Positions 35,162 through 45,252 of a stretch of DNA of 63,505 bases are shown one piece after another (within the stretch, counting starts at the first letter, position 1; each line of letters begins with the position of its first letter). The position numbers were made by a program, and so were the translations under genes. The notes beneath the pieces are model-generated. The model was not told the DNA's origin. It saw only the letters and a program-made list of their open reading frames with translations, and did no database searches. This DNA is from a virus: the IMG/VR virus record IMGVR_UViG_3300036770_002242, positions 1 through 63,505 of that record; one strand, written 5' to 3'.

Positions 35162-36201
35162 TAGTCACTCCACATTCCTGCGCCAGATGAGCGCCCTTCA
35201 ATAGCCGCTCCAGCCGAAGATCCTGTTCCGCTTTGTGTTCCAGTAGGCCATTGTCCTGAAGGCCATAGCGCTCTAGCACCAGTAGCAAACTCATAGTAAC
35301 CGGATTCGTTTACTTGAGCTCCATTGTAGTGACCAAGCACATACCCACGGGTCTGCGACTGAGAATGGTTCTCTTCTCCAGAATTAAGGATTGCTTTTGT
35401 ATTAGCGCCAAGAGTTGTAATGGTGCTAGTTGCGTAAGTGTACTGTCGGTATGAGTAGCCCGCATTATAGCCGCCCTCGTTACCGCTCCAACCTTTTCCA
35501 TCTTTAGAGACAAGACCTTTTTGTTGAGATGCTGGAGATGCTCCGGAAAAAGATTGTCCGGGGTTTGTCTCCGCTTCTGTAGCATAAGTAAAAGAGCGTT
35601 GACCGTCTGCAGCTGTGGTTGCAGTACTATCTGCCCAATAAATAGCGCGAGTCTCATCAAAGTGAGCTCCGGCTCCAGTACTCGCATTGTTCATGCCAGT
35701 TCCTGGTCCTGTAGTCCAAACATCATTGGACATATTAAATTTGTAATAGTTAGCGCTAGAGTTTCCGCCCATTACATAAGCTATCCAGCCAGTTCCAAGT
35801 GTGTCGTAATAAATAGGCGACTCAGCGTCAGCCATAGTTCCTGGGGCTGTTCCAGGTTGAGTTTGGGTAGTAAAGTTTTTTAAATGAAACTTAGAAGTCT
35901 TGTTGTAAGAGCCCATACCTTCATTACCAGTACCGTTAGTACCAAAGACATAACCCATGGTACGACTCATAGCGCCACACACGTAACCGCCAGCTTCATT
36001 TAAAATGTCACCGCGGTTAGTTGGGGTCTCAGTTGACCATGCGTATGAGTTAACGTTGCGCCAAGCAACGCTGTTTTTATACCCAGCAGCTACATAGCCT
36101 GTAGTGATGACTTGCCTAATCTTAAAAGGCAGAATACCGCCGCGTTTGTATCTAGCGCTAAATACGCCGTTAACGGAACGCTGCGAGGCAAATATTGGCA
36201 C
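35161..36201 (-). CDS. Beta-propeller-like tail fibre, copy 2
   Basis: A 346-residue paralogue of the preceding fibre (common first 26 residues, matching blade starts 'YVAAGYKNSVAWRNVNSYAW', matching end 'IEGRSSGAGMW' against 'INGRSSGHGFW'). The pair looks like a tandem duplication followed by divergence. TAATG coupling joins the two genes. Confidence 0.65.
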   Translation of the reverse strand: MPIFASQRSVNGVFSARYKRGGILPFKIRQVITTGYVAAGYKNSVAWRNVNSYAWSTETPTNRGDILNEAGGYVCGAMSRTMGYVFGTNGTGNEGMGSYNKTSKFHLKNFTTQTQPGTAPGTMADAESPIYYDTLGTGWIAYVMGGNSSANYYKFNMSNDVWTTGPGTGMNNASTGAGAHFDETRAIYWADSTATTAADGQRSFTYATEAETNPGQSFSGASPASQQKGLVSKDGKGWSGNEGGYNAGYSYRQYTYATSTITTLGANTKAILNSGEENHSQSQTRGYVLGHYNGAQVNESGYYEFATGARALWPSGQWPTGTQSGTGSSAGAAIEGRSSGAGMWSD

Positions 36202-36214
36202 TCTAGCCTCCTAA

Positions 36215-38989
36215 TTAACCGAAGTTTACGCTTGCGTTACCTAACGCTGTCCAAGCACCGCCACGTCGTACTAGGGTGAAATTGTACACGTCAATGCGTC
36301 CTGAGGTAGATGTTGGAGTTGGCGCTTGTGCTCCGTACCATCTAATTGTTACTGGTGAACCGGCAACTTGTAGGGTAGCAGGGTAATAACCAGTTCCGCC
36401 TTGGGTAACAAAACCGGTAACGGTAAATGTTCTGCCATCTGTTGTAGGAGCGTTAGTGATGTTCCAGGTCATATTTCCAGAAGGAGTAGATGTAATCCAG
36501 AACACTGATCCGGATTGGTAGTTTAGAGTCGCAACGTTTGAGGCAAGCGCTACGTCTACTACATCTTCTACCAGCTCCTGCATACGGAATCCGCCAGTTA
36601 TTGTTACCTCACCGCTAAATGAAGCGTTTCCAGATACATCCAGAGTTCCGGTAACTGTAGTGTTTCCTACACGTACTGGAGCAAAACTTACTCCAGCCTC
36701 TGCAAAGTTAACAGTTGAGACAGGTCGCTCTACTAAACCTCTAAATAATTTAAACGTTCCACCATCGTTTGCATCTCGAGCCACACCAGAGTATTCTCTG
36801 CGTGAAGACACAGAAGCAGAACCGGCTGGAGAAACAGCGGCTGATGTTACGTTCGCATTTGTTTTGTCATAAGTAAACGTTGTAGCGGTTGGTACGTCTT
36901 GGATGATGTAAGTTCCATTGAATGTAGCATCTACTCCAGATACAACTACCTGGTCTCCAGCACGATACGTGTGAGCAGCCGCAGTTGTTAATGTTGCTAC
37001 GTTTGAGGTCAATGCTTTGTTTGTCACTGAGGCTAAGATTGGCGATACGGTTACTCCGTAACGAAGCACAAGTCCTAGATCTAAAGCATCTGCAGCGTTA
37101 CCGACACCCGCAAAGATTAGCGGGTCAGAAACTGCCAAGTTGTCTGTGGTAACTGTGGTTCCACCACCACCGAAGGTAATAGCACCGGTGATATTTACGT
37201 TACCAAGGATGTTCATATCACCCTGGATACCAACTCCACCTACAACGGTAAGAGCACCTGTAGTTGGGCTGGTTGACGGTGTTGGGATTTCAATGTGGAC
37301 TGAGACATCTGGGGTAATAACCATCTGTGTGTTGTCAGAGGCAAGACCACCGGCTGCAAAAACAATAGCGTTTTCTTGTCCAGTATCGCTTGTTGCAAGG
37401 ACTAGGTTTCCGTTACCTGGGGTTCCGTATGGAGCGGCCATAAAGATATAGCCATCGTTTACTCCAGTAATAGTGAACTCAGGGTCACCAAATGTTGAGG
37501 ATGTAATGCCCATATCAATGTAGCCAGAGAAGTCATTTCCATTATCTGGGTACGCGATAAAGTCAGTTGATACGTTAGTTCCAGAAGAGGTGTTGTGGAT
37601 GATTAACTGTGAGAAGTCCGAGTCTGCATCAGTAGTAAATACGGCGATTGGGTTTGTCCAACCTGTTACCGCACTTGCAGTTAATCCTGATCCTATAACT
37701 GAGGTTAGGGCTACATCTGCGCCAGCGCTATCGTAAGTGAAGGTGGTAGGTGTAGGGACGTCGATAATTTCTACTTCTCCGTCAAAATCCACATCGCCAA
37801 TAGCAACAGTAACGAACTGGAATGGAGAAAACCCGTGAGCAACGGATGTAGTAATAGTTGCTACGTTGCTGGCCTTCTCTTTAGCACTTACGGTTTTTAC
37901 GTTTTCACCAATAGAGTCTGTTAAAGTTCTAGCGTCTGGTCCAACGTAAATAAGCTCTGAATCGGCTTCAATCGCACCAGCCGTGTAAACATCTCCTGTG
38001 GCTGAGTCGACTGTAAACTTATTGGTGTCTACCTCAATGCCGCCATTGGCCGCTAAAGTGCCGGTTAAAGTTGTAAGACCTGTTACGTCTAAGTTGCCTT
38101 CGGTAGAGATATTTCCAGTAACTGAGGCTGATCCAGCAGGAGAAACTACCCCACCCGCATCAGTTGCTGTAGAGGTTGAATAACTAAACGTTGTGTCTGT
38201 GACCGCGGTAAGTAATGCTCCACCAGCGTTATACCCTGCGCCAACTCCGGTTACGATTACTCGGTCTCCAACGTCAAAGTAATGTTTTCCGTCAGTAGTT
38301 AGAGTTACTACGTTACTAGCAATAACCTTTTGAATAACATCAACTGATCGTGATGTGGTGGCAACATTTCCTTTTACGTTTGCGTCTCCGTCAACAGTTA
38401 TGTCGGAAAGAGTTGATAGAGTTGTTACTGTTGGGGTACCTGACCAAGATGTAGCTGATCCATCAGTTACTAAAACTGTGTTCTCATTTCCTACTTGATT
38501 AGGGAATGCGCCATCTACAAATAACTCCCAATAAGTTGTGTCAGTTGGAGTGTTTCCTGTTGTGCGTAAAATACAAATATATGCAGAACCACCGTAGGTT
38601 ACTACGTCGCCAGGTTGGTAAGTTGTTACTCCAGCGTATGCTCCCTCATATTGAATACCATCAACAATGGTTGCCCAGTAAGTTCCATTAGGTGGACGGT
38701 TTCCAGTTGTGTCAGCAATGCAGATGTAACCTTTGGCGCCTTCAGTTACGAGGTCACCAATCTTGTACGCAGTTGCGTTGTCGTAAGCGCCTTTAAAGTC
38801 AAGGCCCTCAAGCATCAAATCCCAGTAGGTTGTGCTTGTTGGGAGATTACCGGTTGACTCTAGCGCGTTCTTGTATACGTAGAGGTTACCACCATAGCGG
38901 ACTACGTCATTTAGTTCGTAGGCAGTGGCTCCAGAATAAGTCCCTTTAAATACGAAACGAAGTTTGCCTAGATCGATAATCTGAGCCAC
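36215..38989 (-). CDS. Long tail fibre with three CBM5/12-like repeats
   Basis: A 924-residue fibre. Three repeats near the N-terminus ('FKGTYSGATAYELNDVVRYG', 'FKGAYDNATAYKIGDLVTEG', 'YEGAYAGVTTYQPGDVVTYG') resemble carbohydrate-binding modules of family 5/12. Three later beta modules of the type 'ASNVVTLTT.GKH.FDVGDRVIV..VG...N' also repeat. A GTG start at 38989 is chosen because it shares its G with the upstream TAG and has GGAGG seven bases upstream. Probably the main host-recognition fibre. Confidence 0.75.
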   Translation of the reverse strand: MAQIIDLGKLRFVFKGTYSGATAYELNDVVRYGGNLYVYKNALESTGNLPTSTTYWDLMLEGLDFKGAYDNATAYKIGDLVTEGAKGYICIADTTGNRPPNGTYWATIVDGIQYEGAYAGVTTYQPGDVVTYGGSAYICILRTTGNTPTDTTYWELFVDGAFPNQVGNENTVLVTDGSATSWSGTPTVTTLSTLSDITVDGDANVKGNVATTSRSVDVIQKVIASNVVTLTTDGKHYFDVGDRVIVTGVGAGYNAGGALLTAVTDTTFSYSTSTATDAGGVVSPAGSASVTGNISTEGNLDVTGLTTLTGTLAANGGIEVDTNKFTVDSATGDVYTAGAIEADSELIYVGPDARTLTDSIGENVKTVSAKEKASNVATITTSVAHGFSPFQFVTVAIGDVDFDGEVEIIDVPTPTTFTYDSAGADVALTSVIGSGLTASAVTGWTNPIAVFTTDADSDFSQLIIHNTSSGTNVSTDFIAYPDNGNDFSGYIDMGITSSTFGDPEFTITGVNDGYIFMAAPYGTPGNGNLVLATSDTGQENAIVFAAGGLASDNTQMVITPDVSVHIEIPTPSTSPTTGALTVVGGVGIQGDMNILGNVNITGAITFGGGGTTVTTDNLAVSDPLIFAGVGNAADALDLGLVLRYGVTVSPILASVTNKALTSNVATLTTAAAHTYRAGDQVVVSGVDATFNGTYIIQDVPTATTFTYDKTNANVTSAAVSPAGSASVSSRREYSGVARDANDGGTFKLFRGLVERPVSTVNFAEAGVSFAPVRVGNTTVTGTLDVSGNASFSGEVTITGGFRMQELVEDVVDVALASNVATLNYQSGSVFWITSTPSGNMTWNITNAPTTDGRTFTVTGFVTQGGTGYYPATLQVAGSPVTIRWYGAQAPTPTSTSGRIDVYNFTLVRRGGAWTALGNASVNFG

Positions 38990-39309
38990 TAGTTTACCTC
39001 CAAGTAGAGATGGTCCGAGGACCAAGAGAACTTAAGCAGGCTGGTGGTCCAAACCCATACCTTGTAGTCATTATTCCTTAAAATGTTGTCTTTTGGTAGG
39101 TCAACCGCGTCTCCATCATTAGATTCAATTTTAGTGATGGTTAATTCTCCGGTAGAAGGGTTTAGTTTCCATCCGTAGAACGTCTTATCGCCTATTTCCT
39201 CAATTGTTGGGTAGCCACCGACAGCGCTTGCTAATGGCAAGGTGTCTCGGGAGTCATACCCTATTACGGTCGCCCCAGTTAAGTCACTAGGGTCTGCATA
39301 TCCTGGCAT
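38989..39309 (-). CDS. Small virion/fibre-associated protein
   Basis: A 106-residue, beta-rich protein ('ATVIGYDSRDTLPLASAVGGYP') without a known motif. It lies between two fibre-region genes and is coupled to the CBM fibre. Probably a fibre adaptor. Confidence 0.5.
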   Translation of the reverse strand: MPGYADPSDLTGATVIGYDSRDTLPLASAVGGYPTIEEIGDKTFYGWKLNPSTGELTITKIESNDGDAVDLPKDNILRNNDYKVWVWTTSLLKFSWSSDHLYLEVN

Positions 39310-39317
39310 TTCTTCTC

Positions 39318-39656
39318 CTATACCGTAGCTACTTGATCAATGCCCTGTAGGTAAAAAGCAATGCCTTCAGAGCCTGCTACTTTAACTACGTCTGTTGGGT
39401 TTACCCCAAATCTATATGTTTCATACCCATTGAACCCAGTCACAGGTAATGAGTATGCAATTATCCCATATTCAACTTCAGTAGTTGCTCCGTTAGGTAT
39501 TACGTAAACGTAAATTACTCCGTCGGTAGCTTTTTTGTTAATAGCAATAACTGAAATTAGGTAGTTGTCATCTGCAGTAAATAGGGTAGTTCCGCTGGAT
39601 CCAAAATCTACATCTGTAGCAAGATGAACTATTCCTCTGCGTTCAATTGCCGCCAT
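39318..39656 (-). CDS. Small beta-rich structural protein
   Basis: A 112-residue protein with a jelly-roll-like strand pattern ('NKKATDGVIYVYVIPNG', 'TGFNGYETYRFGV'). It probably attaches to the collagen-like fibre encoded immediately upstream; its start is joined to that stop. Function unconfirmed. Confidence 0.5.
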   Translation of the reverse strand: MAAIERRGIVHLATDVDFGSSGTTLFTADDNYLISVIAINKKATDGVIYVYVIPNGATTEVEYGIIAYSLPVTGFNGYETYRFGVNPTDVVKVAGSEGIAFYLQGIDQVATV

Positions 39657-41609
39657 TTAGTATCCTAACCACCACGTAGTTGCTAAATCAGCACTGCCAG
39701 CAGTGCCTGTTCCCGCTGGTCCTGTTGGACCAATCTCTCCTTGCGGACCAGTTGGTCCAGTATCTCCTTGGATACCTTGTGGTCCAGTTGGTCCCGCAGG
39801 CGATGCGCCAACTTCAACCCAATAACTGTCATAGTATACAAAAGCTTTACCTGTTTCTGGGTCAAACCAAGCATCACCAGGATTAGCAGTTACTGGTAAT
39901 GTTGAATAAGCAAAAGCTCCTAAAGGACCAGTTGGTCCAGTTGGTCCTGTTGGACCAGTTGGACCGGTTGGACCTGCAAGTTGCCCAGCGTCATCCCATG
40001 TAGAAGTTAACGCATCCCATACCCAAACGTGCCCACCGTCTTCTTCAACAATCCAAGCATCACCAGGATTACCGGTTTCAGGAAGATCAGCAATTAAAGT
40101 TTTTGTTCCAAGAAGATTAAATGATTCTCCTTGTGGTCCAGTTGGTCCAGTTGGTCCAATATCACCTTGTGGTCCCGTCGGACCAGTAATACTTTCTCCT
40201 TGCTCACCTTGAGGTCCAGTAGGTCCTGTTTCTCCAATAGGACCAGTTGGTCCCGTTGGACCTTCTGCACCTTCTAAACCAGCTAGACCTTGTTCACCTT
40301 GCGGACCAGTTGGACCTGTTGGTCCTGTTGGTCCTGTTGGTCCTTGAGAGCCGGTAGGTCCTTGGATACTTCCAACGTTTTCCCAGTCAGAAGTAGTTGC
40401 GGACCAAACATATAAACTTCCATTTACTAAATAACTGTCACCAAGATTTCCAGTCGGATGAGCGGCAACTAAAGCTTCAAAACTCTCATAGGATCCAAGT
40501 ATTGTTACGCCAGTTCCCTGTGCTCCAGTTGGGCCAATTTCTCCCTGAGGACCAGTAGGACCAGTAGCTCCAACTTCTCCTGTTGCGCCAGTAGGACCTG
40601 TTGCACCAATTTCGCCTTGAGCACCTGTTGGACCGGTTGCACCATCGGTACCAGGTAAACCCGCTAAACCTTGTTCACCCTGAGGACCTGTTGGACCAGT
40701 ATCACCTTGTGCACCTGTAGGTCCAGTGACGCCTTGAGCACCTGTTGGACCAGTAGCTCCTGCTGCACCTGCGGGTCCTGTAGGACCTGTTACATTGCTA
40801 TCTGCTCCAGTAGGACCAGTTGCTCCGGTAGGTCCGATTTCGCCTTGAGGTCCAGTAGGACCTGTAACGGTCGATGCCGCACCAGTAGGGCCGGTGGCAC
40901 CAGTAGGACCTTGAGGACCTGTTGGACCGACAATTTGTCCTACGTTATCCCAAGTATTGCCTTCCCAAACGTAAAGATCTCCGTCGATGATGTAAGCATC
41001 GCCCTTGACCTGTCCAGTTATTGCATACAGTTGAGCGGTATTAGCTAAAGATCCTTGAATAGATATTCCGGTTCCCATTGGTCCGGTAGGACCTGTAGGA
41101 CCAGGGACTGTTGAAGCAGCTCCAGTAGGACCAGTAGGACCAGTTGCACCTTGTGGACCATAAGGACCTGTAACACCTTGTGCTCCTGTTGCTCCTGTAG
41201 GACCAATAGCTCCAGTTGGACCAGTGGCTCCTGTTGGACCAATTGGACCTGTTTCACCACGAGAACCAGTTGGACCAGTTGCTCCCGCTGTACCAATAGG
41301 CCCTGTTGCACCCGTTGGACCAGTGGGTCCAGTTACATTTGATGCAGCACCAGTAGCGCCAGTCGGACCTGTTGGTCCCTGTGCACCTGTAGGGCCTTGT
41401 GCACCAGTAGCACCGGTAGCTCCTGCAGCGCCTGTTGCGCCGGTAGCTCCGGTAGGACCAGTAATTGATGTGCCAGCAGCGCCTGTTGGTCCGGTTGGAC
41501 CAGTTGGACCAGCAGGGCCTGTTGGTCCACTGCCGCCAGTTCCAGGCTCAACAATAACTACAGGAGTTGAATCCTCAGTTATTTCTATAATCTCGATTTC
41601 GTCAGACAC
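39657..41609 (-). CDS. Long collagen-like tail fibre
   Basis: A 650-residue fibre with several long Gly-Pro-Thr/Gly-Ala-Thr collagen-like runs. These are separated by at least three copies of a module of about 50 residues, '[20 protein letters not shown]', '[20 protein letters not shown]' and '[20 protein letters not shown]', each ending in a Gly-rich 'GQIVGPTG'. A shorter '[20 protein letters not shown]' form is near the end. Collagen-like runs trimerise and the modules probably form beads along the rod. Confidence 0.85.
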   Translation of the reverse strand: MSDEIEIIEITEDSTPVVIVEPGTGGSGPTGPAGPTGPTGPTGAAGTSITGPTGATGATGAAGATGATGAQGPTGAQGPTGPTGATGAASNVTGPTGPTGATGPIGTAGATGPTGSRGETGPIGPTGATGPTGAIGPTGATGAQGVTGPYGPQGATGPTGPTGAASTVPGPTGPTGPMGTGISIQGSLANTAQLYAITGQVKGDAYIIDGDLYVWEGNTWDNVGQIVGPTGPQGPTGATGPTGAASTVTGPTGPQGEIGPTGATGPTGADSNVTGPTGPAGAAGATGPTGAQGVTGPTGAQGDTGPTGPQGEQGLAGLPGTDGATGPTGAQGEIGATGPTGATGEVGATGPTGPQGEIGPTGAQGTGVTILGSYESFEALVAAHPTGNLGDSYLVNGSLYVWSATTSDWENVGSIQGPTGSQGPTGPTGPTGPTGPQGEQGLAGLEGAEGPTGPTGPIGETGPTGPQGEQGESITGPTGPQGDIGPTGPTGPQGESFNLLGTKTLIADLPETGNPGDAWIVEEDGGHVWVWDALTSTWDDAGQLAGPTGPTGPTGPTGPTGPLGAFAYSTLPVTANPGDAWFDPETGKAFVYYDSYWVEVGASPAGPTGPQGIQGDTGPTGPQGEIGPTGPAGTGTAGSADLATTWWLGY

Positions 41610-42696
41610 TGAAATTTCCCTGGGTAGTCGTTACTTCTGTGCGAGTAAATACCTTGCCAGTCAGATACGTCTTAACTCCACCCAAGGAGTCTGTGAGTTG
41701 TATATCCCAATATGCAGTTCTAGGCAATGTTGCCGTCACTTCTGGATCAAGGTGAAGAAGCAGAGTATCTAGAGTTCCGCCAGAAACAGACGCTTCCTTT
41801 GTAATGTCAAATGTAGCAAGAATAAGAGGCCCAACTTGATTAACAGGATACTTTGGAAATAGCCGTATCTGCGAAAGAGGGGTAAGTGTAGCCAAATCCT
41901 TGTTGAACTTGAGACGGAGATTGAATTCGTCCCCAGCGTATATAGAAAGATCTCGTGTAGGTACTGGACCTTCTGGAGTAATGTCGCCATAGTTTGGCAT
42001 TGGAAGAAATACTCTTTGTGGCAGGGATCCGTCGTCGATTTCCTGTGGACGATAAACAGGTACGTAGCGGTTTGTACGACGGCTGATACGACGTAAAGTA
42101 AAGGTTTCGATCTTGTACATTCCAAGACCCAGCATGTTGCAAAGCTCACGGTACTGTTCTTTACGTTGCTGTACTAGCTCCATAAGCTGGCGATAGCGCT
42201 CAGAACGAGGGATAGAAACACCGTCTGGAGAGATAATATCAATGTCAAATGCGGCGTCTGTAGCTAGGGTATATAGGGCCATGCTTGAAGCCAAAATTAC
42301 TAGTGGATACTCATCGATAGAAGGCAGCGTAGTCATAGTTGCCCTTGCGCCATTACTATCTACAGTAGTTCTTGCATGCTCGTTAAAGGCAGTCTCTACG
42401 TAGTATTGAATTTCAGAGTCTGTAAAGTATTTAAATGTTGTGCCAGAAATAGTAACAGTGGCACCGTCTACGGGAGCTGTAGCTAGCTCAATCATTCCAA
42501 CGACCTCTTCTACAACTGAGGTGCTTGATACGTTGGTACTGCCCACCTTAACAATCAAGGTAGATGCTTTTACTGGGGCATAAGTTAATTGAAAGCGTTT
42601 ATTAACGCCGTCACCTTGAAAGGTTTCTACAAAGGATCGGCCAATATCACCGATCTCAGCACGAAGTCTGTCAGAAAGCGCTGTAAGCGTGGCCAC
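41602..42696 (-). CDS. Structural protein, possible head-tail adaptor
   Basis: A 364-residue protein with '[15 protein letters not shown]' and '[19 protein letters not shown]' in the N-terminal half, of the helical adaptor type, then a basic stretch and a beta-rich C-terminus. It starts from GTG at 42696 and its stop overlaps the fibre start. It lies on the capsid side of the fibre block, consistent with a connector, but no diagnostic motif was found. Confidence 0.5.
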   Translation of the reverse strand: MATLTALSDRLRAEIGDIGRSFVETFQGDGVNKRFQLTYAPVKASTLIVKVGSTNVSSTSVVEEVVGMIELATAPVDGATVTISGTTFKYFTDSEIQYYVETAFNEHARTTVDSNGARATMTTLPSIDEYPLVILASSMALYTLATDAAFDIDIISPDGVSIPRSERYRQLMELVQQRKEQYRELCNMLGLGMYKIETFTLRRISRRTNRYVPVYRPQEIDDGSLPQRVFLPMPNYGDITPEGPVPTRDLSIYAGDEFNLRLKFNKDLATLTPLSQIRLFPKYPVNQVGPLILATFDITKEASVSGGTLDTLLLHLDPEVTATLPRTAYWDIQLTDSLGGVKTYLTGKVFTRTEVTTTQGNFSV

Positions 42697-42752
42697 AAGA
42701 TCCTCCGGCTATCATCAATCTAATCATCCAATTGTTTTGGATATTAATCCTG

Positions 42753-42801
42753 CTAAACATAAGAAGCCCACTCCAACAGGAGGGCGTTTGTTGGAGCGGG
42801 C
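42753..42801 (-). terminator. Strong hairpin after the 121-residue gene
   Basis: GCCCACTCCAAC (42766-42777) pairs with GTTGGAGCGGGC (42790-42801). The one mismatch in plus-strand reading becomes a G-U pair in the minus-strand transcript. It is followed there by TTCTTATGTTTAG, a T-rich but imperfect tail. Terminator or processing hairpin. Confidence 0.55.
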
Positions 42802-42816
42802 AACTTAATAGACGGC

Positions 42817-43182
42817 TTAGAGCCTGTCGTACAGATAGCCCTTCTCCTGAAGATGCTGAGCCACTGCTTTTGATACTTTGTATTTTTTACCAGCTTGGAA
42901 TGAGTAATGATTACCCACACCAATGGTTACAAAGTCCAAATCTTCCGCTACTCGGATTACTGTTGATTCATCTGCGGTGGAAACTCCAACGCTTTCGACT
43001 TCATCAATTACAGTAGGAACGCCTGGTACTGTTAGATCCACTACCTCTGTTTCTAAACGAGCTACGTCAACTGCCGTAGCAATTGACATTTCTTCTGCTC
43101 GCTTTGCTAGAGCCTCAGCATTTTGCTTAATAAGCTCTTCGCGTTGACGTCCAGTGACGTCAGTTACTTTTGCTTTTGCCAC
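42817..43182 (-). CDS. Hypothetical head-region protein
   Basis: A 121-residue, acidic protein between capsid and connector genes, starting GTG. The C-terminus 'YSFQAGKKYKVSKAVAQHLQEKGYLYDRL' recurs in small proteins encoded beside phage capsid genes. Possibly a decoration or stabilising protein; not certain. Confidence 0.55.
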   Translation of the reverse strand: MAKAKVTDVTGRQREELIKQNAEALAKRAEEMSIATAVDVARLETEVVDLTVPGVPTVIDEVESVGVSTADESTVIRVAEDLDFVTIGVGNHYSFQAGKKYKVSKAVAQHLQEKGYLYDRL

Positions 43183-43209
43183 GATTATTGTTCTCCTAAA
43201 AGTTTAGTA

Positions 43210-43240
43210 GGGGAGCCGGTTTTCAAATATCCGGCTCCCC
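43210..43240 (-). terminator. Hairpin after the major capsid gene
   Basis: GGGGAGCCGG (43210-43219) pairs perfectly with CCGGCTCCCC (43231-43240), ten bases past the capsid stop. The minus-strand tail TACTAAACTTTT is only moderately T-rich, so it may act as a partial terminator or RNA stabiliser. Confidence 0.55.
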
Positions 43241-43249
43241 CAAGATTTA

Positions 43250-44326
43250 CTAGTTGGTTTCTGCCAACACTACAGACTGGTCAGTAATTAGACCAAGACC
43301 GTAGATAGCATACCAAGCAAGCGCATGCTCACGACCGAAGTCAAGAATACCGCCATCGCGGAGCTCAACTGGTAGAGAGATTGCGTGACCAAATGCATTG
43401 TCACCAATAAAGATAGCTGTGTAGCGATCCTTGTTACCGTTACCGGTCTTTGTTACTGGAGTGGTGTAACCGCCACCAGTTGGGTAGACAATTGAGCCAG
43501 GAGCAACAGCGGTATCGGTGGTGTAACCAGAACCTGCACCGTTTGTTACTTTCTGGATTTGGGTTGTCTCAATGAATACTGTGTCGTACAAACGACCGAT
43601 TTCACCGAGCATGAAGTTACCTGGAGCAGCGTACTTAGTTACTTCGATGAACTCTGGGAGGTCACGAAGACGACGGCTCTGGTGTGGGTGAACGAATGCC
43701 ACATAGGTTTCACCCAACCGTGGAATGTTCTTGGTTGCTAGAGTCTCGACAGCGTCCTTAACAGTGTGAGTTGTAAGGTGGAAGTTACCAGTCAAGGAAG
43801 CACGTGATGTTCCAACGGTTCCTGAGGTATACCAGTCGTTAACAGCAACGTTAGCAGAACGATCATAACCGTAAATAACGGAAGATGCTGCCATGAGTGT
43901 GTCACGAGCTTGTCCATCGAGATAGAGGGCCATGTTACGGCCAAGTAGACGTGAGGCTGATGCCATTACGTCATCGAATGATGCGTTCAATAGAAGCTCA
44001 GAAACTGCAATAGCATAACCATGCTCAGCAACAGTAATTGAGAATTGCTGTGCGGTTAGTGCCTTAGTTTCCATGCGAACACCTTCGACAAGTGCTGATG
44101 CAAAGCCGAGGTTGTTGTAACGCATAAAGTTGATCTGAAGACCTGGTGCAACGCCAAGCTCTGTCTTCTTAACAGCGAACTGTTCGAAGCGAAGAATTGG
44201 CATCGACTGGAAAAGAATTTCCTTTGACCAGATCGTCTGGATTGCTTGCGTAAGCTGGCTATTTGCGCCAGAGTACGCTGTAGGTGCGGCAGCTAAATTG
44301 CCGGTACCTGTGAGGGCTGATGCCAT
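43250..44326 (-). CDS. Major capsid protein, N4-gp56-like HK97 fold
   Basis: A 358-residue protein. 'GLQINFMRYNNLGFASALVEG' near 66-86, 'FSITVAEHGYAIAVSELLL' near 94-112, and 'YVAFVHPHQSRRLRDLPEFIE' near 205-225 follow the N4-gp56 capsid family pattern. The next upstream gene is the scaffold and beyond it the portal, the standard order. Its 5' region has AAGGAG just upstream of ATG and a perfect 14-base palindrome. Confidence 0.88.
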   Translation of the reverse strand: MASALTGTGNLAAAPTAYSGANSQLTQAIQTIWSKEILFQSMPILRFEQFAVKKTELGVAPGLQINFMRYNNLGFASALVEGVRMETKALTAQQFSITVAEHGYAIAVSELLLNASFDDVMASASRLLGRNMALYLDGQARDTLMAASSVIYGYDRSANVAVNDWYTSGTVGTSRASLTGNFHLTTHTVKDAVETLATKNIPRLGETYVAFVHPHQSRRLRDLPEFIEVTKYAAPGNFMLGEIGRLYDTVFIETTQIQKVTNGAGSGYTTDTAVAPGSIVYPTGGGYTTPVTKTGNGNKDRYTAIFIGDNAFGHAISLPVELRDGGILDFGREHALAWYAIYGLGLITDQSVVLAETN

Positions 44327-44356
44327 GTCGGTCTTACTCCTTAGTGTTTAGTTTAA

Positions 44357-44370
44357 TAAGTTATAACTTA
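44357..44370. promoter_or_regulatory. Perfect 14-base palindrome upstream of capsid gene
   Basis: TAAGTTATAACTTA lies in the 45-base gap between scaffold and capsid genes, about 30 bases before the capsid start. It could be an operator, an RNA stem or a chance AT palindrome. Confidence 0.35.
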
Positions 44371-44371
44371 A

Positions 44372-45145
44372 CTACCCGAAGATTCCCTTGCCACGATCAG
44401 CTGCTACTGTTCCTAGCAACTTCCCGCGGTATTTTGCGTACTCGGTAACCGACATAGCGGCTATTTGCTCCGCTGTAAACTGCTGTTGGTCCGAATTTGT
44501 GTCCAGGGGTCCGGAAGGTGGCGCGGTTACCCGGCTACCTGTCATTTCACGACGAGCAGACTGCATAGCCTGCTGTGCTGAGTCAAGGATACGCGATGAG
44601 CGCTCCTTTAATCCTGCGATACTTTGCTCTATTTCTTCCTTGGTATTACCAGTGATTAGGTCGAGCAACTCGGGGATGATGTTTTCACGCTCCTCATTTA
44701 GGCGACCTGAGCGATACTCGCTTAATTCAGCGAATTGGCGCTCGCGCTCTAGGAGGGTGAATGCTTTTTCCCTCTCGAGTCTTTCTGACTCAAGTTTTTC
44801 CGCCCATTCTTTTTCTTTTGTTTCCAAAAGCTGACGGACGTCCATCTCAGCTTCGGCCTTCTTACGGGCCTCAGCTTCTTGTTCTGCACGAAGCCTCTCA
44901 GCTTCTGCGAGACGTTCTTCGCGCTCCTTCTTCAGAACGGCAAGCTCTTCCTTTAGAGAATCTATTTGTGGGTAGAGCTTAGATTTCTCTTGCTCACGCA
45001 CTTTCTTTAGATCCTCCTCAGTATAAGACTTGTTAGGAGTCTGCGACTGGACGGGTGCTACGAGTGTATCTGTCGTTGCCGGAACATCCTGGAAAAACGC
45101 TTCCTGGGCTTCAGGCGAATCAACAATATTAGTTGTTTCTGACAT
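44372..45145 (-). CDS. Capsid scaffolding protein
   Basis: A 257-residue, highly charged Glu/Lys/Arg-rich protein with a central coiled coil (about 45-150), 'QAMQSARREMTGSRVTAPPS' and a C-terminal 'EYAKYRGKLLG'. This is typical of scaffolds encoded between portal and major capsid. It should guide prohead assembly and then leave. Confidence 0.75.
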   Translation of the reverse strand: MSETTNIVDSPEAQEAFFQDVPATTDTLVAPVQSQTPNKSYTEEDLKKVREQEKSKLYPQIDSLKEELAVLKKEREERLAEAERLRAEQEAEARKKAEAEMDVRQLLETKEKEWAEKLESERLEREKAFTLLERERQFAELSEYRSGRLNEERENIIPELLDLITGNTKEEIEQSIAGLKERSSRILDSAQQAMQSARREMTGSRVTAPPSGPLDTNSDQQQFTAEQIAAMSVTEYAKYRGKLLGTVAADRGKGIFG

Positions 45146-45241
45146 ATATATTCCTTAGGTTTTGGAGGTCGTTGTCCGAATTAATGCCACGATGACCTGC
45201 GGATTTATTTGGGAATAGGCTTGCAAAGAAATGGTTTTTTG

Positions 45242-45252
45242 TCAGCCTAAAC
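45242..45252 (-). promoter_or_regulatory. Shared motif GTTTAGGCTGA in intergenic gap (site 2)
   Basis: On the minus strand the 11-mer GTTTAGGCTGA directly follows the portal stop, about 100 bases before the scaffold start. The same 11-mer occurs at 47772-47782, and a related 10-mer at 42753-42762. It also forms part of a weak stem with 45216-45221. Role unknown. Confidence 0.35.

Noticed and set aside
41224-41772. 182-residue Pro/Val/Gly plus-strand frame
   Set aside because: Antisense shadow of the collagen-like repeats.
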